Assembly (NCBI GenBank): GCA_028023455.1
Contig: JAQFVV010006510.1
Coordinates: forward strand, 246,001 to 310,000
Reading direction: 5' to 3'
Length of the DNA: 64,000 nt
Source: Epiperipatus broadwayi
Lineage: Eukaryota > Onychophora > Udeonychophora > Euonychophora > Peripatidae
Positions 25,726-38,399 of the stretch are shown in pieces (the stretch's first letter is position 1; each line of letters opens with the position of its first letter). The notes beneath the pieces were generated by a model. It was given only the letters and a program-made list of their open reading frames with translations. It made no database searches and had not been told where the DNA came from. The position numbers and the translations under genes are program-made.

Positions 25726-25848
25726 CAAAAATATTTCAAATGTCAAGCGTTGGTGGCCGAGTGGTTAGTACAGCCGCATTACAAGCAGTTGTCCTGGGGT
25801 TCGCTCTCATCCATAGCTTTGACACATAAAAAAAAAAATATTTCAAAT
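25726..25848 (+). mobile_element. tRNA-derived SINE with poly(A) and target-site duplication
   Basis: Body 25742-25833. It begins GTCAAGCGTTGGTGGCCGAG, with an A-box-like TGGCCGAGTGG typical of class II (Ser/Leu) tRNAs, and carries the B box GGGGTTCGCTCTC at about 25796-25808. It ends GACACAT plus an A run. The flanks AAATATTTCAAAT before (to 25741) and after (to 25848) the insert are identical, a clear target-site duplication. It is short, with almost nothing beyond the tRNA part. The intact duplication suggests a fairly recent insertion. Other copies: 47172-47274, and the two halves at 18.77 and 19.85 kb. Confidence 0.85.
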
Positions 25849-26835
25849 AAAAAAAATAATGATAAAAAGCTTCTAATCATAAATAAATGAGTATTTTAAA
25901 TGTCATTTACCATTGTTTTATTTGTTTATATTCTGTTTTAAGAATAATTAGTGTAATTTAACATGTATATATGCAAAGGAGATAAATTATATTTTTATTT
26001 CACCCTCACTATAATCAATTCCAAGTGTGGACATAATTTTTCAACATCTGGTATAATGATGATTATGATATTGAACATAGCGTAAGTCAATACATTAGAA
26101 ATCAGATGTGCATTCAAAGATAATAAAATAAAATCAAAAGATAATTGTGTCAAATTTTTGATATCTTATCCAAAAATTTATTAATCTATTTGTTTTCAAA
26201 AGATATATGAATATCAGAATCAATTCATGATCTGATCACATAATCTCTTCCGTCTTAATATTTTGATAAGTATAATTAAAGCATTGAGCAATTTGGATAA
26301 TATTCCAAAAGAAATTGAAAGTATACACTTTAAAAAATTATATAAATAACATTCAATCTATATAAGATGAAATGAGATGTTCATTGTTTTAATGAAAAAT
26401 GCAAAGAATAAATAAAAAACAATTGAAACGTTATAATTTATAGAAAAAATAAATTGAAAAACAAAACAAAAATTAGAATAATATCAGAACAAAGATAATT
26501 TTGAAGATAAATAATAAAATGAATTTATGTTTAAGACAAAAGCAAAACATTTTGAAACAAAAAAGTAGCAAAATGATTTAGGTAAATATAAAAATAAATG
26601 CTATTAAAATGCAACAGTTTTATTAGGTTAAGAGAACAAACAATATAATTAAATTCTGCATATACTGTGAGAAATTTGAAAAAAAAAGTGAATTTTGTTT
26701 ATAATTGGTGGAAAATAATAAAAAAATGAAAATTTCTGATAAAGTGGAATATTTTATTGAATGTATTTTTAAATCTGTATTACAATATTATATGTTACAT
26801 CAACTTTTCACTGCAAAAACACGTTTTTTTACCAT
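25849..26835. other. No gene seen
   Basis: A-rich stretch, nothing recognised. A 63-codon open frame at 26705-26896 runs into the start of the R repeat and is not a gene. Confidence 0.5.
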
Positions 26836-26942
26836 TAAAAACAGGCAAAACTCTCTATACCTATTGCCACTCAGTGTAAGTCAGAGTAATGAATAGATGT
26901 CAGAAGGCAAAATACCCATATAGTGACTACACATCCAAAATT

Positions 26943-26980
26943 CTCAGACTAGTTTCTTGCTATGGCCTTCATCAGTGAGG
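26943..26980 (-). ncRNA. Hammerhead-like motif, R copy 1
   Basis: Minus strand: stem I strand CCTCA, core CTGATGA (26975-26969), a hairpin of which only part still pairs in this copy, GAAA (26956-26953), palindromic ACUAGU, C (H17 at 26947), then TGAG pairing with CTCA. Stem II flanks are A opposite A. The cleavage triplet is GUC. Where copy R-edge has G-C in stem I this copy has A-U, a compensated difference. Confidence 0.5.
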
Positions 26981-27395
26981 AGCATTGGATATGAGAACAC
27001 TGGACCTAAATCTTAGGATCTAATGCAACTCCCCAGCCATCACCTTTTATCTCTACTTAACTACAAAACCATGAGTCTTAAATTGAAAACACTATAATAT
27101 TTTCAATTGAAACTCATTAACTTATATAGTTATATAGGCCAGATCTCAGTTCAGTACCTATACATTTTGGCATCTTTGGTTCTTTAATAATCATAGCCAC
27201 CATTATCCTATTAGGCAGGATTGGTTTTAAGCCAATAAACATCACATGATCACCATTTCTTATGCTTGCTTATAACTGTTATTAAAACAGGCAAAACTCT
27301 ATACATATTGCCACTCAGTGCAAGGCAGAGTAACTAATGGATGCCAGAAGGCTTATGCATAAATCCCCATCTAGTGCCTACTCATCCAGTATCCC

Positions 27396-27435
27396 CAGAA
27401 TAGTTTCTGGCTTGTGGCTTTTGACAGTGAAGAGC
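27396..27435 (-). ncRNA. Decayed hammerhead-like motif, R copy 2
   Basis: Same position in the second unit. The hairpin GGC...GCC-like stem and GAAAC are intact, but the core reads CTGTCAA and the palindrome ACUAUU, so it should be inactive. Confidence 0.4.
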
Positions 27436-27700
27436 CTTGGATCTGAGGGCATTGCACCTAGATCTTAGGATCTAATGCAACTCTCCAGTAGTCACCTTTT
27501 ATCTTTACTTAACTACAAAACTATGAGTATTAAATTAAAAACACTATAATATTTTCAATCCAAGCTCATTAGCTTATATAATCATATAGGTCTGAACTCA
27601 GTTCAGTACCTATACATTTTGGTGTCCTTAGTTCTTTAATAACCACAGCCACCACTATCTTATTAACCATTGCTATTTATTTAAGATGACATTAGTAACT

Positions 27701-28794
27701 TCTTTCACTTTAAATCACTTTTTTGCACAAGCTTTAATATTATTTTTGTTTCCATGCTTGAAAATCACCAGAAAATTACATAAGAGTGTTTTATTGGTTT
27801 TAAAAAATCTAAATCTGAAAAGGACAATATTTCCTAGAAATGGTAAAAAATAGTTCCCCTTCAACTTGCTTGATGAATTTTGTTCATTGTTATCCTGTTT
27901 CATTTGCACTTCTAAGATTACTTTGAGAGATTTTTGGATTAGAAAAAAAGTTAAATTTTTGCATAGTTCATTAAAAATTACTGAATATTTTTTTTACAAT
28001 CATATTATAGTAGTTATTAAAAATAAAAATAAAAATATGTGTATACCCTTTGATTTTATTCATATATGTTTATTTTTAAAAATAGAAATTAATAAATTTC
28101 ACTAAATTTCAAGCAAAAAAAAACATGGTTGTATTGTTGTCCTCATTTTGAAAAAAAAACCACTGAGTATATTTATGAAAGCTATATTAGGAACTTTTTC
28201 TACATTTTAAAAATAACAGAAATTTGAAATTTAAAAATAATTTAATTGAGTTTTAATAATTATATATTTTTAATTCATTCATTTTGAGTTTTAAACGTAG
28301 TTTTTTATTCAACAAGTATATTGTTAAATTTTCTTGAGTTGCTACTTGGTTACACTCCTGAATACTGACCAATGTGAATAATATTCTTTGTTTCATTGTG
28401 TGCTCAATTTAGTATTTTTAAAAAATATTTTCAAATGTCAAATATTATGTTTTAAAATGTATTTCATTTCTAAACTTAAATTACTATCATGTCAAGCATA
28501 CATAACTTATTGAATTTTAATATAGAATATGGATTTAATATTAAATCAAATTATCACCAGAGCTATATTTGCATAAAGCATTAAAACATGTATTGCCTTG
28601 AGGAAGATTATTATACATTCAAAATATGGGAATAAGTTATATAAAAAGTACTGATAAAAGAATTTGAAATCAATCCATTGCTAATAACTTTTGAAATTAA
28701 ATCAGAAATGGCTTTATATCAATAAAAATTACTACTAAATGGAATATAATATTTCAAATATATAAAAATTTTCATTCTTTTTAATAATTCTTTG
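27701..28794. other. No gene seen
   Basis: A+T-rich sequence without recognisable features. Two overlapping open frames (27715-27909 minus, 27866-28105 plus) have no motif. Confidence 0.5.
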
Positions 28795-29325
28795 AACACA
28801 GACAGACGTTCAAGCTCTCTTCAGCTATTCAGTCTATCTCATATAATTGATACATGTGACCACATAGCATGAAAAATATAAATTATCTCCTATATATGTA
28901 TTTTACACTGAACCAGAAAGCATCAGTTGGTCTAAATCATCATCTCTTATACATTTATATAACCAATACTTGGTTTATATTAAAATACTAAATCTTCAAT
29001 CTCTAATGGATAGATTTCAATTTAGTCCACCATCCACCTCTTCAGTCATCCATACCATTGTAGATTTGGAGGATGGAGTAGATTAAAGCATGTCTATTAG
29101 AGTTTGAAAATTTACTATCTTAATATAAACCAAGCATTGGTTATAATATGTGTGGCAGATGATGACCTGGACCACCTGATGAATGCTAGTTCAGCAGGAA
29201 ATACAAATATTGGAGATCATTTATCTTTTTAACATGTATGTTGTCATGTGTAGCAGTTGTATGACATATAATGGATAGCGTAAGGGAGCTTCAAAGTTTC
29301 TGTTTAAATATGATATATTACATTT
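28795..29325. repeat. Family X inverted pair
   Basis: A minus-strand copy (28960-28800) and a plus-strand copy (29080-29325) of the family seen at 530-910. The first reads, on the minus strand, GACCAACTGATG...TGGTTCAG...AAAATACATATATAGG, matching GGTTCAACTGATG...GCTGGTT...GAAATACATATATTGG at 768-812. The pair therefore forms a foldback with a spacer of about 100 bp. Confidence 0.65.
29172..29214 (+). ncRNA. Hammerhead-like motif, X copy 2 (decayed stem I)
   Basis: Core CTGATGA (29176-29182), hairpin UGCU/AGCA, GAAA (29198-29201), then UACAAAUA-UUGG. Stem III has lost one pair and the upstream strand reads ACCAC, which no longer pairs with TTGG. Probably inactive. Confidence 0.4.
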
Positions 29326-30535
29326 AAACTCCAAGTATATAAATTAGGCTCGTATTTTAAAAATATTAGTAATTCTTTAAAACAATTTTTTCAATAAATA
29401 TGATGAAATAAACTATTTTAAAAGATATGAAAATATTATGTCTTTATAATTCTTGACACAGATGATTCATAATTATTCAAAAAAATATTTACTAACTAAT
29501 GCATAAAAATAAATAAACAGAAATTGAAATCTCACTGAGCTTATTAAAAAATCCTTCCTTGATAGTACATTTCTAAAATTGGAAATTATAATACAATATA
29601 GGTCCAGTATTCATTGAAGCATAATGCCTTGCTCAATATTTGTAAAAGCAGCATTAAATATTTCTGTTTTAGGTCAATGTACATTCATATGACTGAATCA
29701 GGTTAAACTGAATCTTTAGACTCCCTAATAATATCCCCATACCCATTTACCCACAAATGTTGGATAACTAAAAGGGTTGGCTATGGAACAAATGTCTAAA
29801 AAATTAGTCCTAATTCCACTTGTAAAGTAAAAGAGCTCTGATTATAAATACAGGCAGTTCTTGATTTTTATACACTTTACTATCATACATTTCACTATTT
29901 TGTTTGAAGCACAATAGGAACAGACATCATAATATGGATCTTTTTATCAAGAAAAGAAAACAATTTGATTATCTCTTGATAAATTTATATAAAAAAGCAC
30001 AGATATTAATCAATAAAATGTTATTTATATATATGCTAATACATCTCATTAAAAAATATATATTTTAAAAACACTTTTTGGTGTTTTTTTACCTTGTTCT
30101 ACTTTTGTACATTTCAAATTTCTTACACATTTCAGGAAACAATTAGGTATGAAAGTTGAGGACTGCATGTACATTACTATATTATTTTTTACTTGAATAA
30201 AATCCATAAATAATATACTAAAGGTAACTGTTATCTGACAATTAAATACTTCTGAATAAAATATTATTAAGGAAATGTATTTAAAAAATGACTTATTTTA
30301 TAACACCCATAAACTTTTCAGACAAGACAAATGTTGATCTACATCAAAATTGGCAACTAATATTAATACATATTATAATATTGTCATATATGAAATGTAC
30401 AACATTGGATGATAAATTTCTGCTATAAAAATGCTGAACATTTGAACAATAGAACAAAATCTAAATATTAATGAACATAACATTCAAGTATAAAAACAAA
30501 TGAAAAATAAAAACAGTCTTAACTATATAAATATA
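29326..30535. other. No gene seen
   Basis: A+T-rich; nothing recognised. Confidence 0.5.
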
Positions 30536-30690
30536 TTTTATTAAAACAGGCAAAACTCACTATACGTATTGCCACACACAGCAATATGTATAGTGAATTT
30601 TGCCTATTTTAATAACAGTTATAAGAAGGCATAAGAAATGCTGATCATGTGATGTTTATTGGCTTAAATATATTTTGTTAGTATTAATGT
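30536..30690. repeat. Family R end fragment as a short palindrome
   Basis: ACAGGCAAAACTCACTATAC (from about 30545) is followed after a few bases by its near reverse complement GTATAGTGAATTTTGCCT, and then by the usual R sequence AACAGTTATAAG...GATCATGTGATGTTTATTGG. Only unit-terminal sequence is present; the hammerhead part is missing. Confidence 0.7.
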
Positions 30691-32325
30691 TAGTCTTGCC
30701 TTGATTGCTAATTTATGTCTGCAACAGTTATCAATATAGAATTATATCATATAGCGAACTGATCATAAGACAAAATACATCTGATATATCAAATTAAATC
30801 TTATGCTGAATATTGAATTTAATTAATTTTCCACATTATTATGACAGAATGCTGAAAATCATAATTTTTGTCTTTATCTGATTATTTGTTTGATCTGGAA
30901 ACATTTTAAGCTTTTATTATTTATTCTGTTCTTTACTATGTTAAAATATTATAAATACTTAATGTGAAAACATTTGTAATGAAGACTTTATTAGAAACCC
31001 TTCATTAAAGATTTGAATTATGTTCAAAAAATGAATAGAAGGATTGGTCAAGGCAATTAGTATCAATTTATTTCAAGATGACCTTGGAAACAGTAGCTCA
31101 CTATGATTTTTAATCACATGCCTAAAAATGCACTAAGAATTGATTTTATTAAATATTCCAAGAATCTCACCATACAATATGATGCAGGTACTGCATTCTT
31201 ATTTTTAATGTCTTGATCTAAATCAATACAGAACATATGGATTATCTGTTTTAATTAAAAACAATTTTCTTCAATGAAAGACAATTTACTGCCCCTATCA
31301 AATCTAGAGTGAAAGTTAGTAAATTAAGCAACATATCTTACATTCCTGAAAACATTAATAATATATAATAATGATATAACTGTACTTTTTTCCACTTGTA
31401 ATGAAAATTCAATGTAAGATAAAATATCTGCTTTTTATTTTTTTCGATATATAAAATTTTACTAATGCCTAACAAATAATTATCCCAAATAAAATTACTA
31501 ATAATTACTAAATACAGTAATCAATAGAGACATGTTTTCTTACAAATAATTAAATGTATTATAAACTGTTTAGAAAAGTATTATTGACTTGTATTAAAAA
31601 AATATCCTCACAAATTAGCTTCTAATCTTTTTGAGATAAAAAAATCTATGTAATAAAAAAAAGTGTAAAATGTTAGAAGCAGTTTTTATTACTTTTTTCA
31701 TTTTTTAATACTATGATTGAATTTGCCTTAGCTTCCTATTTTATTAATTTATCTTGTTTTTCCGAATATGTCAATTAAAAAAGTCAGCATTTAAATTATG
31801 TACACACATACACACCCATATATATATATTGAAACAGACAGATCGAAGAATCGATCTTAGTTTCATGGTTGTCATTTAAGAACGGTAATTCTAAACCACT
31901 ATTTACCCGCAATGAGACTTTTTCTATTCCCAGCCACATAAATTTTAAGTTATTTATTTTGTGTTTGTTTAAAAAGAATTTAATGTAAAGAGGATGAGTA
32001 TAAATGTCACAAATCATGATAAATAATATTCGTGTGTGTGTGGTTTGTGGATGTATATTAGCTCAATTTAAAAGTTTCAATTGCGTGTATATTTTCTTTA
32101 AATTTTAATTTTGCAAATTATACAAAGTCATTTAAAAATGTTGATCAAAAGTCACATTCCTTTGATCAGTATTTTTAATCAAAATATTACTTGTACAAAT
32201 GTATAGGATAATTAGTTTGTACTTCGATAAATTAAGATAATGAATTTAAATTTTTGTATTCACGAATTCCGATGTAATTGTTTTGTCAATTTAGAATCAT
32301 GTATTAAATTTAAAAATAAATGAAA
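30691..32325. other. No gene seen
   Basis: A+T-rich sequence; small CA/TA tract at about 31801-31829 and GT run at 32030-32043. Nothing recognised. Confidence 0.5.
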
Positions 32326-32726
32326 ACCGAACGTAGAACTCTTATCAAGAAAGGCAAAGGCTATTGTATAGTCAAACATTAGATATTGCTGGAGGCCAGA
32401 AAATCAAAGGAGGCAGAGTTATGAACAAAATCTAGGCAGAAAGGTCAACCGTAGCCATCTTAAATATAAGATAGACACTCTAACTTTTGACTTGGCTGTG
32501 CTTAGATCGTCTCAAGCTACAGCAAAGTAGTTGTTCCAGAGAAATCACTTCAACCGTTATTAAGAAGTTGCCTGGTAAACTGCAATAATGATGGGCTAAG
32601 TCCAAGAAGCTGATTCCTGTTCTGCCAATTTAAATCTTTCGTACCGCTGATCTGTAATGTTTTCCGTGCTTCCAGTCTTCCAAATTCCAACATTTAAATT
32701 AACCATGCCGTTCTAAGAAATTCAAA

Positions 32727-32852
32727 ATGCGCGCCTACGTTCTTCATACATATCACCGCAAGAAAAAAGCCGGACGAAGAAAGAATGGTAACTTTTGTTA
32801 CATGAACTTTTTAACTTTCCTCTCCGTAATAATTTTAAATTTAATCTGTTAA
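32727..32852 (+). CDS. Possible small ORF, 41 codons, basic then hydrophobic
   Basis: ATG at 32727 opens a frame to TAA at 32850-32852. The product starts MRAYVLHTYHRKKKAGRRKN, strongly basic, and ends with a hydrophobic run (FLTFLSVIILNLI) that could be a membrane segment. A splice-donor-like ATG|GTAACT falls at 32787/32788, so the real exon may end there with the hydrophobic part being intron. I do not recognise the product. The island's base composition is the only other support; chance is a real alternative. Confidence 0.2.
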   Translation: MRAYVLHTYHRKKKAGRRKNGNFCYMNFLTFLSVIILNLIC

Positions 32853-33450
32853 CCTAATTAATTGCATGTAAATTTCTTGTTTTCCATTTGAAAATGTTAC
32901 ACAAAAACCTGTCAGTAAATTTCTTCTCTAATATTTCTGTGCTTTAGTCTTTAGATGATAATTATTAATATTTGTGCCTACTAATAATCCATTTGTGAAT
33001 ACATTTATATTTTTACTATTACTTGTTTTACAAACAAAATGATGCCAATAATAATATTTCTCAACTCTAATTAAAGTCAGTAAAGTTTATCTCGTAATAG
33101 TTATTATATTCATTTTAAAAGTAATTTTCTTTTATCGAACTAAAAATCGTTTCATTTATGTTGAGTTGAGAAATATTCAAGTATTTTTATTATTTCTTTT
33201 ACTTTGTCATGATATTTTAATCTATACTTCAAATCTCAAATACTTAAAGTAGTCTAAAATTTTATTATATTTTTTTTTATATATTATTACGGAGTAATGA
33301 TAACAAGTGAATATTTTATTGCTATTATTACCTTCCGAATAATCCGGGGAGTTATGGGTTTCAGAGTGAAATTAATTAATTGTTACTTTTGCGATCGTTT
33401 GATATCGCCATGTTTTTATTGAATAGTTATATCAGGCTGTTGCGTAGAAC

Positions 33451-33603
33451 ATGTTACGAATAGAGAAAAGGGTTTACATAATTCGTTTTAAAATCCACTT
33501 CCGATCACTCTTACTCGATGTTACGGTGGCAATGCCTTTACCTTCGCCTAAGTTGGTGTCTCGTTACTACCATATGGAGAGAAAGAAATTCTTCTCCAGG
33601 TAA
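33451..33603 (+). CDS. Possible exon or small ORF, 50 codons, ending at a splice donor
   Basis: ATG at 33451 opens a frame that stays open until TAA at 33601-33603. The stop lies within a consensus donor, CAG|GTAATC (33597-33605), and an acceptor-like TATATCAG precedes the ATG at 33428-33435. The translation (begins MLRIEKRVY, includes PSPKLVSRYYHMERK) has ordinary protein composition rather than the Ile/Lys/Asn bias of random A+T-rich frames. If spliced, the stop would be intronic. No family recognised. A longer open frame in another phase (33518-33736) overlaps it and looks less natural (many Cys and Ser). Confidence 0.25.
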   Translation: MLRIEKRVYIIRFKIHFRSLLLDVTVAMPLPSPKLVSRYYHMERKKFFSR

Positions 33604-33760
33604 TCTCTTGGATCACCGGGGTTCGAAAATGATCCCGGCTGGTTGTAGTGTCCCGGATCTACTTGGGGGCATTAAGACTTGTCAAAGTACAAGCTGCCCG
33701 GTATTCTGCCAATGCACCGCAAGTTATTATTTGTAGTATACCTTAATCCCTGCAACCATC

Positions 33761-34404
33761 AGTACATCAGTATTATATATTATATTTTTATATAAACCGC
33801 CTCCCATTTATCCGTATAGGCAATGGTTTGAATCTATTAAAATAAAACAACTTAATATAAACTAGTGGTTAAATATTTGAAGTGCTCCAATTACTCTGAT
33901 TCTCATATCAACCTGTACAACCATTTAAACACATAAATAGTGGCATGAGTTTGTTAATCAGTACAAACCGATTATTGAGGACTAGCAGCAATTTATTATA
34001 AAATACATATGAGAGTTTTACCGTACCTGTAAATAATATTATTCAAAGCTTTCAATAATTTATTAAAAATTTATCTAACCTAATTTTGTCTCTCTTGCAT
34101 TATTACTCTCGACATCTAGTCAATCACCTGCTGTCTGCATCGACAACTTAAATATATACATTAAATTATTAGCCGTACCAATATCCCGACTATAAGGTAT
34201 CTATGAAATAGCTGATTGTAGGTAATTTAGTCTGTGTTTTTCGATGAGCTAGTAAAGGGAAAACCCCGTACCGTTGTAATATTGTCATCGGTGGGTCATG
34301 CCAGGGTTTTGGGTTTGGATTTAGTTTGCATTTTGGAATTTATTCCTAGACGTGGACTGGGTTTGAATTCGGATTACTGTGTGTGATTAAGCATGGTGAT
34401 TTTT
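33761..34404. other. No gene seen
   Basis: Mixed A+T-rich sequence; the last 150 bases are more complex (GTGGGTCATGCC, GGACTGGGTTTGAATTCGG), possibly an old repeat. Nothing recognised. Confidence 0.45.
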
Positions 34405-34410
34405 ACCGGT

Positions 34411-34496
<86 letters not shown>
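34405..34496. repeat. (TA)n tract with ACCGGTACAATATATA at its edge
   Basis: A TA tract of about 80 bp preceded by ACCGGTACAATATATA (34405-34420). The exact reverse complement of these 16 bases stands at 39433-39448, beside another TA tract. Confidence 0.85.
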
Positions 34497-34497
<1 letters not shown>

Positions 34498-37260
34498 TAA
34501 CTTACAAAACAACAATCTTAGACATTATATGAGCGAATGCTCAGGGTGCCAATTCTATTAATGAAGAGAATAATTTAACATTTTATTAGATTTAGAATTA
34601 AAATTGAGACTCTTTTACCTATGTCTATCTTACAGCTTAGCTCATCAGGATGTTACAGAACGTTCATAACATATAGAATATAAATAAATGAAGGAAGAAA
34701 TACTACAAACCATTAAATAAAATATAGACCTTATTTACACATTAACCAAATGATAAAAGCTAACAGAGTTTTATTTGTTCAAACTAATAAAATATAATTT
34801 CAATTTGATCTCTTCCATTATCTAGTCATACTCTATATTAGCTCAATATAACTTTGACAGAATAGAAAAGCATAGCTCTATTATTTTACACATCCTAACT
34901 TAAATAGTCAAACTAATGTTAATCTAGGAACATAAAATCCGATCTCAGGGAATCTATAATACAGTTAGATTAAAGAACATATATTAGCCAGTAATTTATA
35001 ACTATAAACTGTAATAAAAATATAATGGAATAAACTGAATAATGTTTTACTGGGCTAGCACTTAGATATGAAGGGAATAGGGTATCTTTTAATCTCACAT
35101 CGTCATCTAAACAATGCACTAACTAGGCGACCTTTTTATAAGTTTATCAAGAAGTAAAATATTTCATGTAGTGTTTGGATCAAGGAAACAATATTATCAG
35201 ATTTCAGCTTATTTATTATCAGAGTTATAAGATAATGTGCTTATTTTGTAATAGATGTATGAGATGTGGAGGTGTGGAAACTAGAATACAAATGCACATA
35301 AGAATAACTCAAGACACAGTTTTTAATAAATAAGCAAAGCATTTATTTATATTTAAGATTTAATTAAATGTAATCTGTTCACAATAAGACTATTTGTCCT
35401 AATCTTTAAATTTACAAATAATACTATGGACTTAAGTTTGGGATTATTCCTATTACATGTTACATCATTTATTATTTATACACTTATGAATGCAAATTAA
35501 CAAACAAATAAGACATTAATATTCTGACTTTGAATATCTGGACTACCTAAACATTTTCATCTGAATGCAACCCTGAATAAATAATATATTATTGGGCACA
35601 ATATACACTTTTGGGAGGATATATCATCAATTGTTAGAATTGTTAGAAGAGAGCAGCTTTAACTAACTTAATTAAATAAGCACTTTAAATACCTACACTT
35701 TTCACACATAGCAATAAAATCTTACTCATTCCAATGATTTGATGATTTCTAACTTGTGGCAAATTAATATGATATGTTTTAAAACATTTATTTCCTGTTT
35801 TAAGTTTAACAATATTATACTTTTATATCCACAATATTATTTACATTATGCATGTGTGTCACACCTTATGCAATAATAAAAAAATAATCGTTTTTACGCA
35901 TCATCAATTTATTTAGGAATTATTAAATAAGCATTTTATTTTGGACAATGTCATAGACCAAACAACAAATATAACATTATATCAACTTTAATATTCAACA
36001 AAGAACTTGATTTAACTACTTATCCAACCAGTAACTGAATTACAGAGAGCAATGTTTTTATGATCACACAAACAAAACATTCAAGAGAAATTCAAGCACA
36101 TGAGGAGCAAATAAACTCTTTAACAAATAAATCAACAACAACTTATTTAAATCTGAAATATACTATTGGTGTGGAACTTGTCTCATTACCAGAACAATGG
36201 GGAAAATATCACTTAACTTTATAAAATACCATTTGTAACATATACGTATGCAATATAGAATATCTCACTCTACTCATGGCAAAATTCTTAGGATATATTA
36301 AGGGGAAAAATCTTTCATCCCTAGAAACATAGAATGTATCAAGAATAATTTCCTTTCCCATGGCTCCTCTACACATTTAACATTATATGTTGGCATATAA
36401 ATACACACAGATAAATCACTCATCCCTTCAATTCTTTTAGAATACGACAATATCCGAAATTTATATTGAGAAATAGTTATAAAACTGAATGTTTATCATT
36501 TAAATAAAATAATTGCATAAAATAAACACACATGTATAAATGAGAGTGTGAAAACTAATTTCCAAATTATTTAATATGCTAATATTAAGAATAAATTGAA
36601 ATAAAGCTCTTAGCTTATAACATACTGTCAGCTGCTCTATATTTTAAATAGCATAATTATTATGGACGAGATTCTATTATTGCTGACATAACATATTTTT
36701 ATTCCAGCTACTCTTGAAGTCAAATACTCACTTCAAGGTAAAAAAAAATATATAAAATAAATCCCTCTCTTTTATAAAATACTCAAAAGAAAAATATATG
36801 TTTCATTTTCATATAAAAATAAAATCATATTTAAATAATAATAATAATTTACCAGCATTTTCACAATTTGTGAATACACTCTTCCATGATGGTCTAGAAG
36901 TACATAAAATTAAATAAGCAAACATATAATGGTAAATAAATTTGTCTAGCTGTCTATCATATATACATCAATAATAATATATATAAAATAAAAATCACTC
37001 TTCTTGTTAACTTAAAAAAAATATTCATTTGCAAAGTTCCTTTTCCAAGGTCTGCTGAATAACCTGAACACAATGAAGAATATTCCAAACAAGGACATAA
37101 AACATGAAGCACAAATTATTTCTATGATGAACTTTTACAATTCACACTAGTTCCATAATCTCCAATGTTCTTAGCTAAAGCTAATAGAGTTTACTTATAT
37201 AGCATGTACAATAACAAATATTTATGGTAATAGAGACATGAAAAGACAGTTTCAGCCATT
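34497..37260. other. No gene seen
   Basis: A+T-rich sequence. A CTGATGAGC-hairpin like piece is present on the minus strand near 34640-34660, but without GAAA. Nothing else recognised. Confidence 0.45.
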
Positions 37261-37720
37261 AATTAGCACCCTCTGCCTTCAGCTACCAACTTACTGCTGC
37301 CTTGGTTGGTGACTCTACAGCCTCTTGGGAATAAGGACCATGATTTATTTTTGTCTATCATAATTGTATATATCTTGGGGAAAATATTTATCATTTACAC
37401 AAACATCCATTCTGCCTTATCAGGCAACTGAGAAAAAAGACCATGGTGTTTCTTGACCTTAAAGTCAGATGTAAAAAGCCACTAAACTCACCATGCTGTC
37501 TAATGCATGTTGGTGAGCAGCCCATCCATGTTCATATACTAAGTGAATAATCATATAATTATAACAATTGCAATGACAAGAATGTATGGAGTGGACATTA
37601 GGAATTTGCCCTGCTCGGATCCTTATGACCTCCAAAAGGAATCAAAGGGTCTCCTTTCAGTTAAAAGAAAACTCATTTCTGCATATATATATATATTGAA
37701 CCGGGTTTGAATATGTAAAT
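37261..37720. other. Moderately complex patch, unassigned
   Basis: Less A+T-rich than the surroundings, with no open frame of note and no match to other repeats here. It ends at a short TA tract (37685-37695) followed by TTGAACCGGGTTTGAA, a palindrome-like sequence. Confidence 0.35.
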
Positions 37721-38399
37721 TTGAATCACCGGTCTCTTAGGCAGAGAAGAACATACTCGGAGAGTATGTATGCCCAAATGATAGCTATAAAATATATAAC
37801 TAGCATTACATTTCCAGGACATAGATTCTTCTCAGCTGTTGAGTTCAACACCAAGTTCAAAGCACTTTTTTTGTTTGTGTATAAACACGGGCACCAGCTA
37901 TCTATTCAAAGATGAATAAATAACACACTTTGAGCACTGACCACTAACTCAATGCCTAAATCCATGACTAGCTCAGCTATTTGTAATCACTAATAGATTA
38001 TACTTAATTAGTGATTAAAAGAATTAATAAAAGAATTTGTTAAAAAGAATTGATAAAAAGAATTGACCGACAGATAAAGTTTAATTTTAAAGATAATTTA
38101 TTAACTAACATTTATTTACTAAATTTAAACATTTTATAATTCTAATAAAACACACGCATATTTTAAATTAACATTTTTAAATAGTCTAAATATTCCTATA
38201 GATTCAATAACAGAACACTCTAATTTAACTAATAAATATTGATATAATGATCACGCACATATTAACTCATGCACACACATAATAATGATAATAAAGGACT
38301 ACGTAGCATTTGAAATTTAATCACACACATATCAATAGTTCATTTATGTATGATATCGAGTTCATATAATTAGACTCTTGGAGGATTCGTATGAATTAA

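Larger units (their letters stand above)
26836..27700. repeat. Family R tandem dimer (446-bp unit)
   Basis: ACAGGCAAAACTCT starts a unit at 26841 and again at 27287, giving a period of 446 bp; the second unit ends near 27700. Landmarks in order: ATTGCCACTCAGTG, a block with CATCCA, CCCAGACTAGTTTCT, TTCATCAGTGAGGAGC, then CAGATCTCAGTTCAGTA, then CATCACATGATCACCATTT. The GATCTCAGTTCAG block is shared with family U, and the CAGACTAGTTTC...TCATCAGTGA block with V. Other R copies: 30536-30690 (ends only), 47975-48190, and 63780 to the window edge. Non-coding. Confidence 0.85.
32326..33760. other. Higher-complexity, higher-GC island of unknown nature
   Basis: Compared with its surroundings this stretch has more G+C and several CpG dinucleotides (for example at 32700-32780 and 33480-33700), and shows no match to the window's repeat families. 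It contains two short open frames and splice-like signals described separately. It could be the start of a host gene, a diverged transposon or a regulatory region; the sequence alone does not decide. Confidence 0.4.

Noticed and set aside
25742-25833. Genuine tRNA-Ser or tRNA-Leu gene
   Set aside because: The acceptor ends do not pair, it has a poly(A) tail and target-site duplication, and other copies exist; it is a SINE.
33518-33736. 72-codon ORF overlapping the exon candidate
   Set aside because: Composition rich in Cys and Ser, no motif, and it conflicts with the more natural frame at 33451-33603.
34636-34665. CTGATGAGCTAAGC on the minus strand
   Set aside because: Stem II-like hairpin present, but GAAA reads UAAGA and stems I and III do not form.
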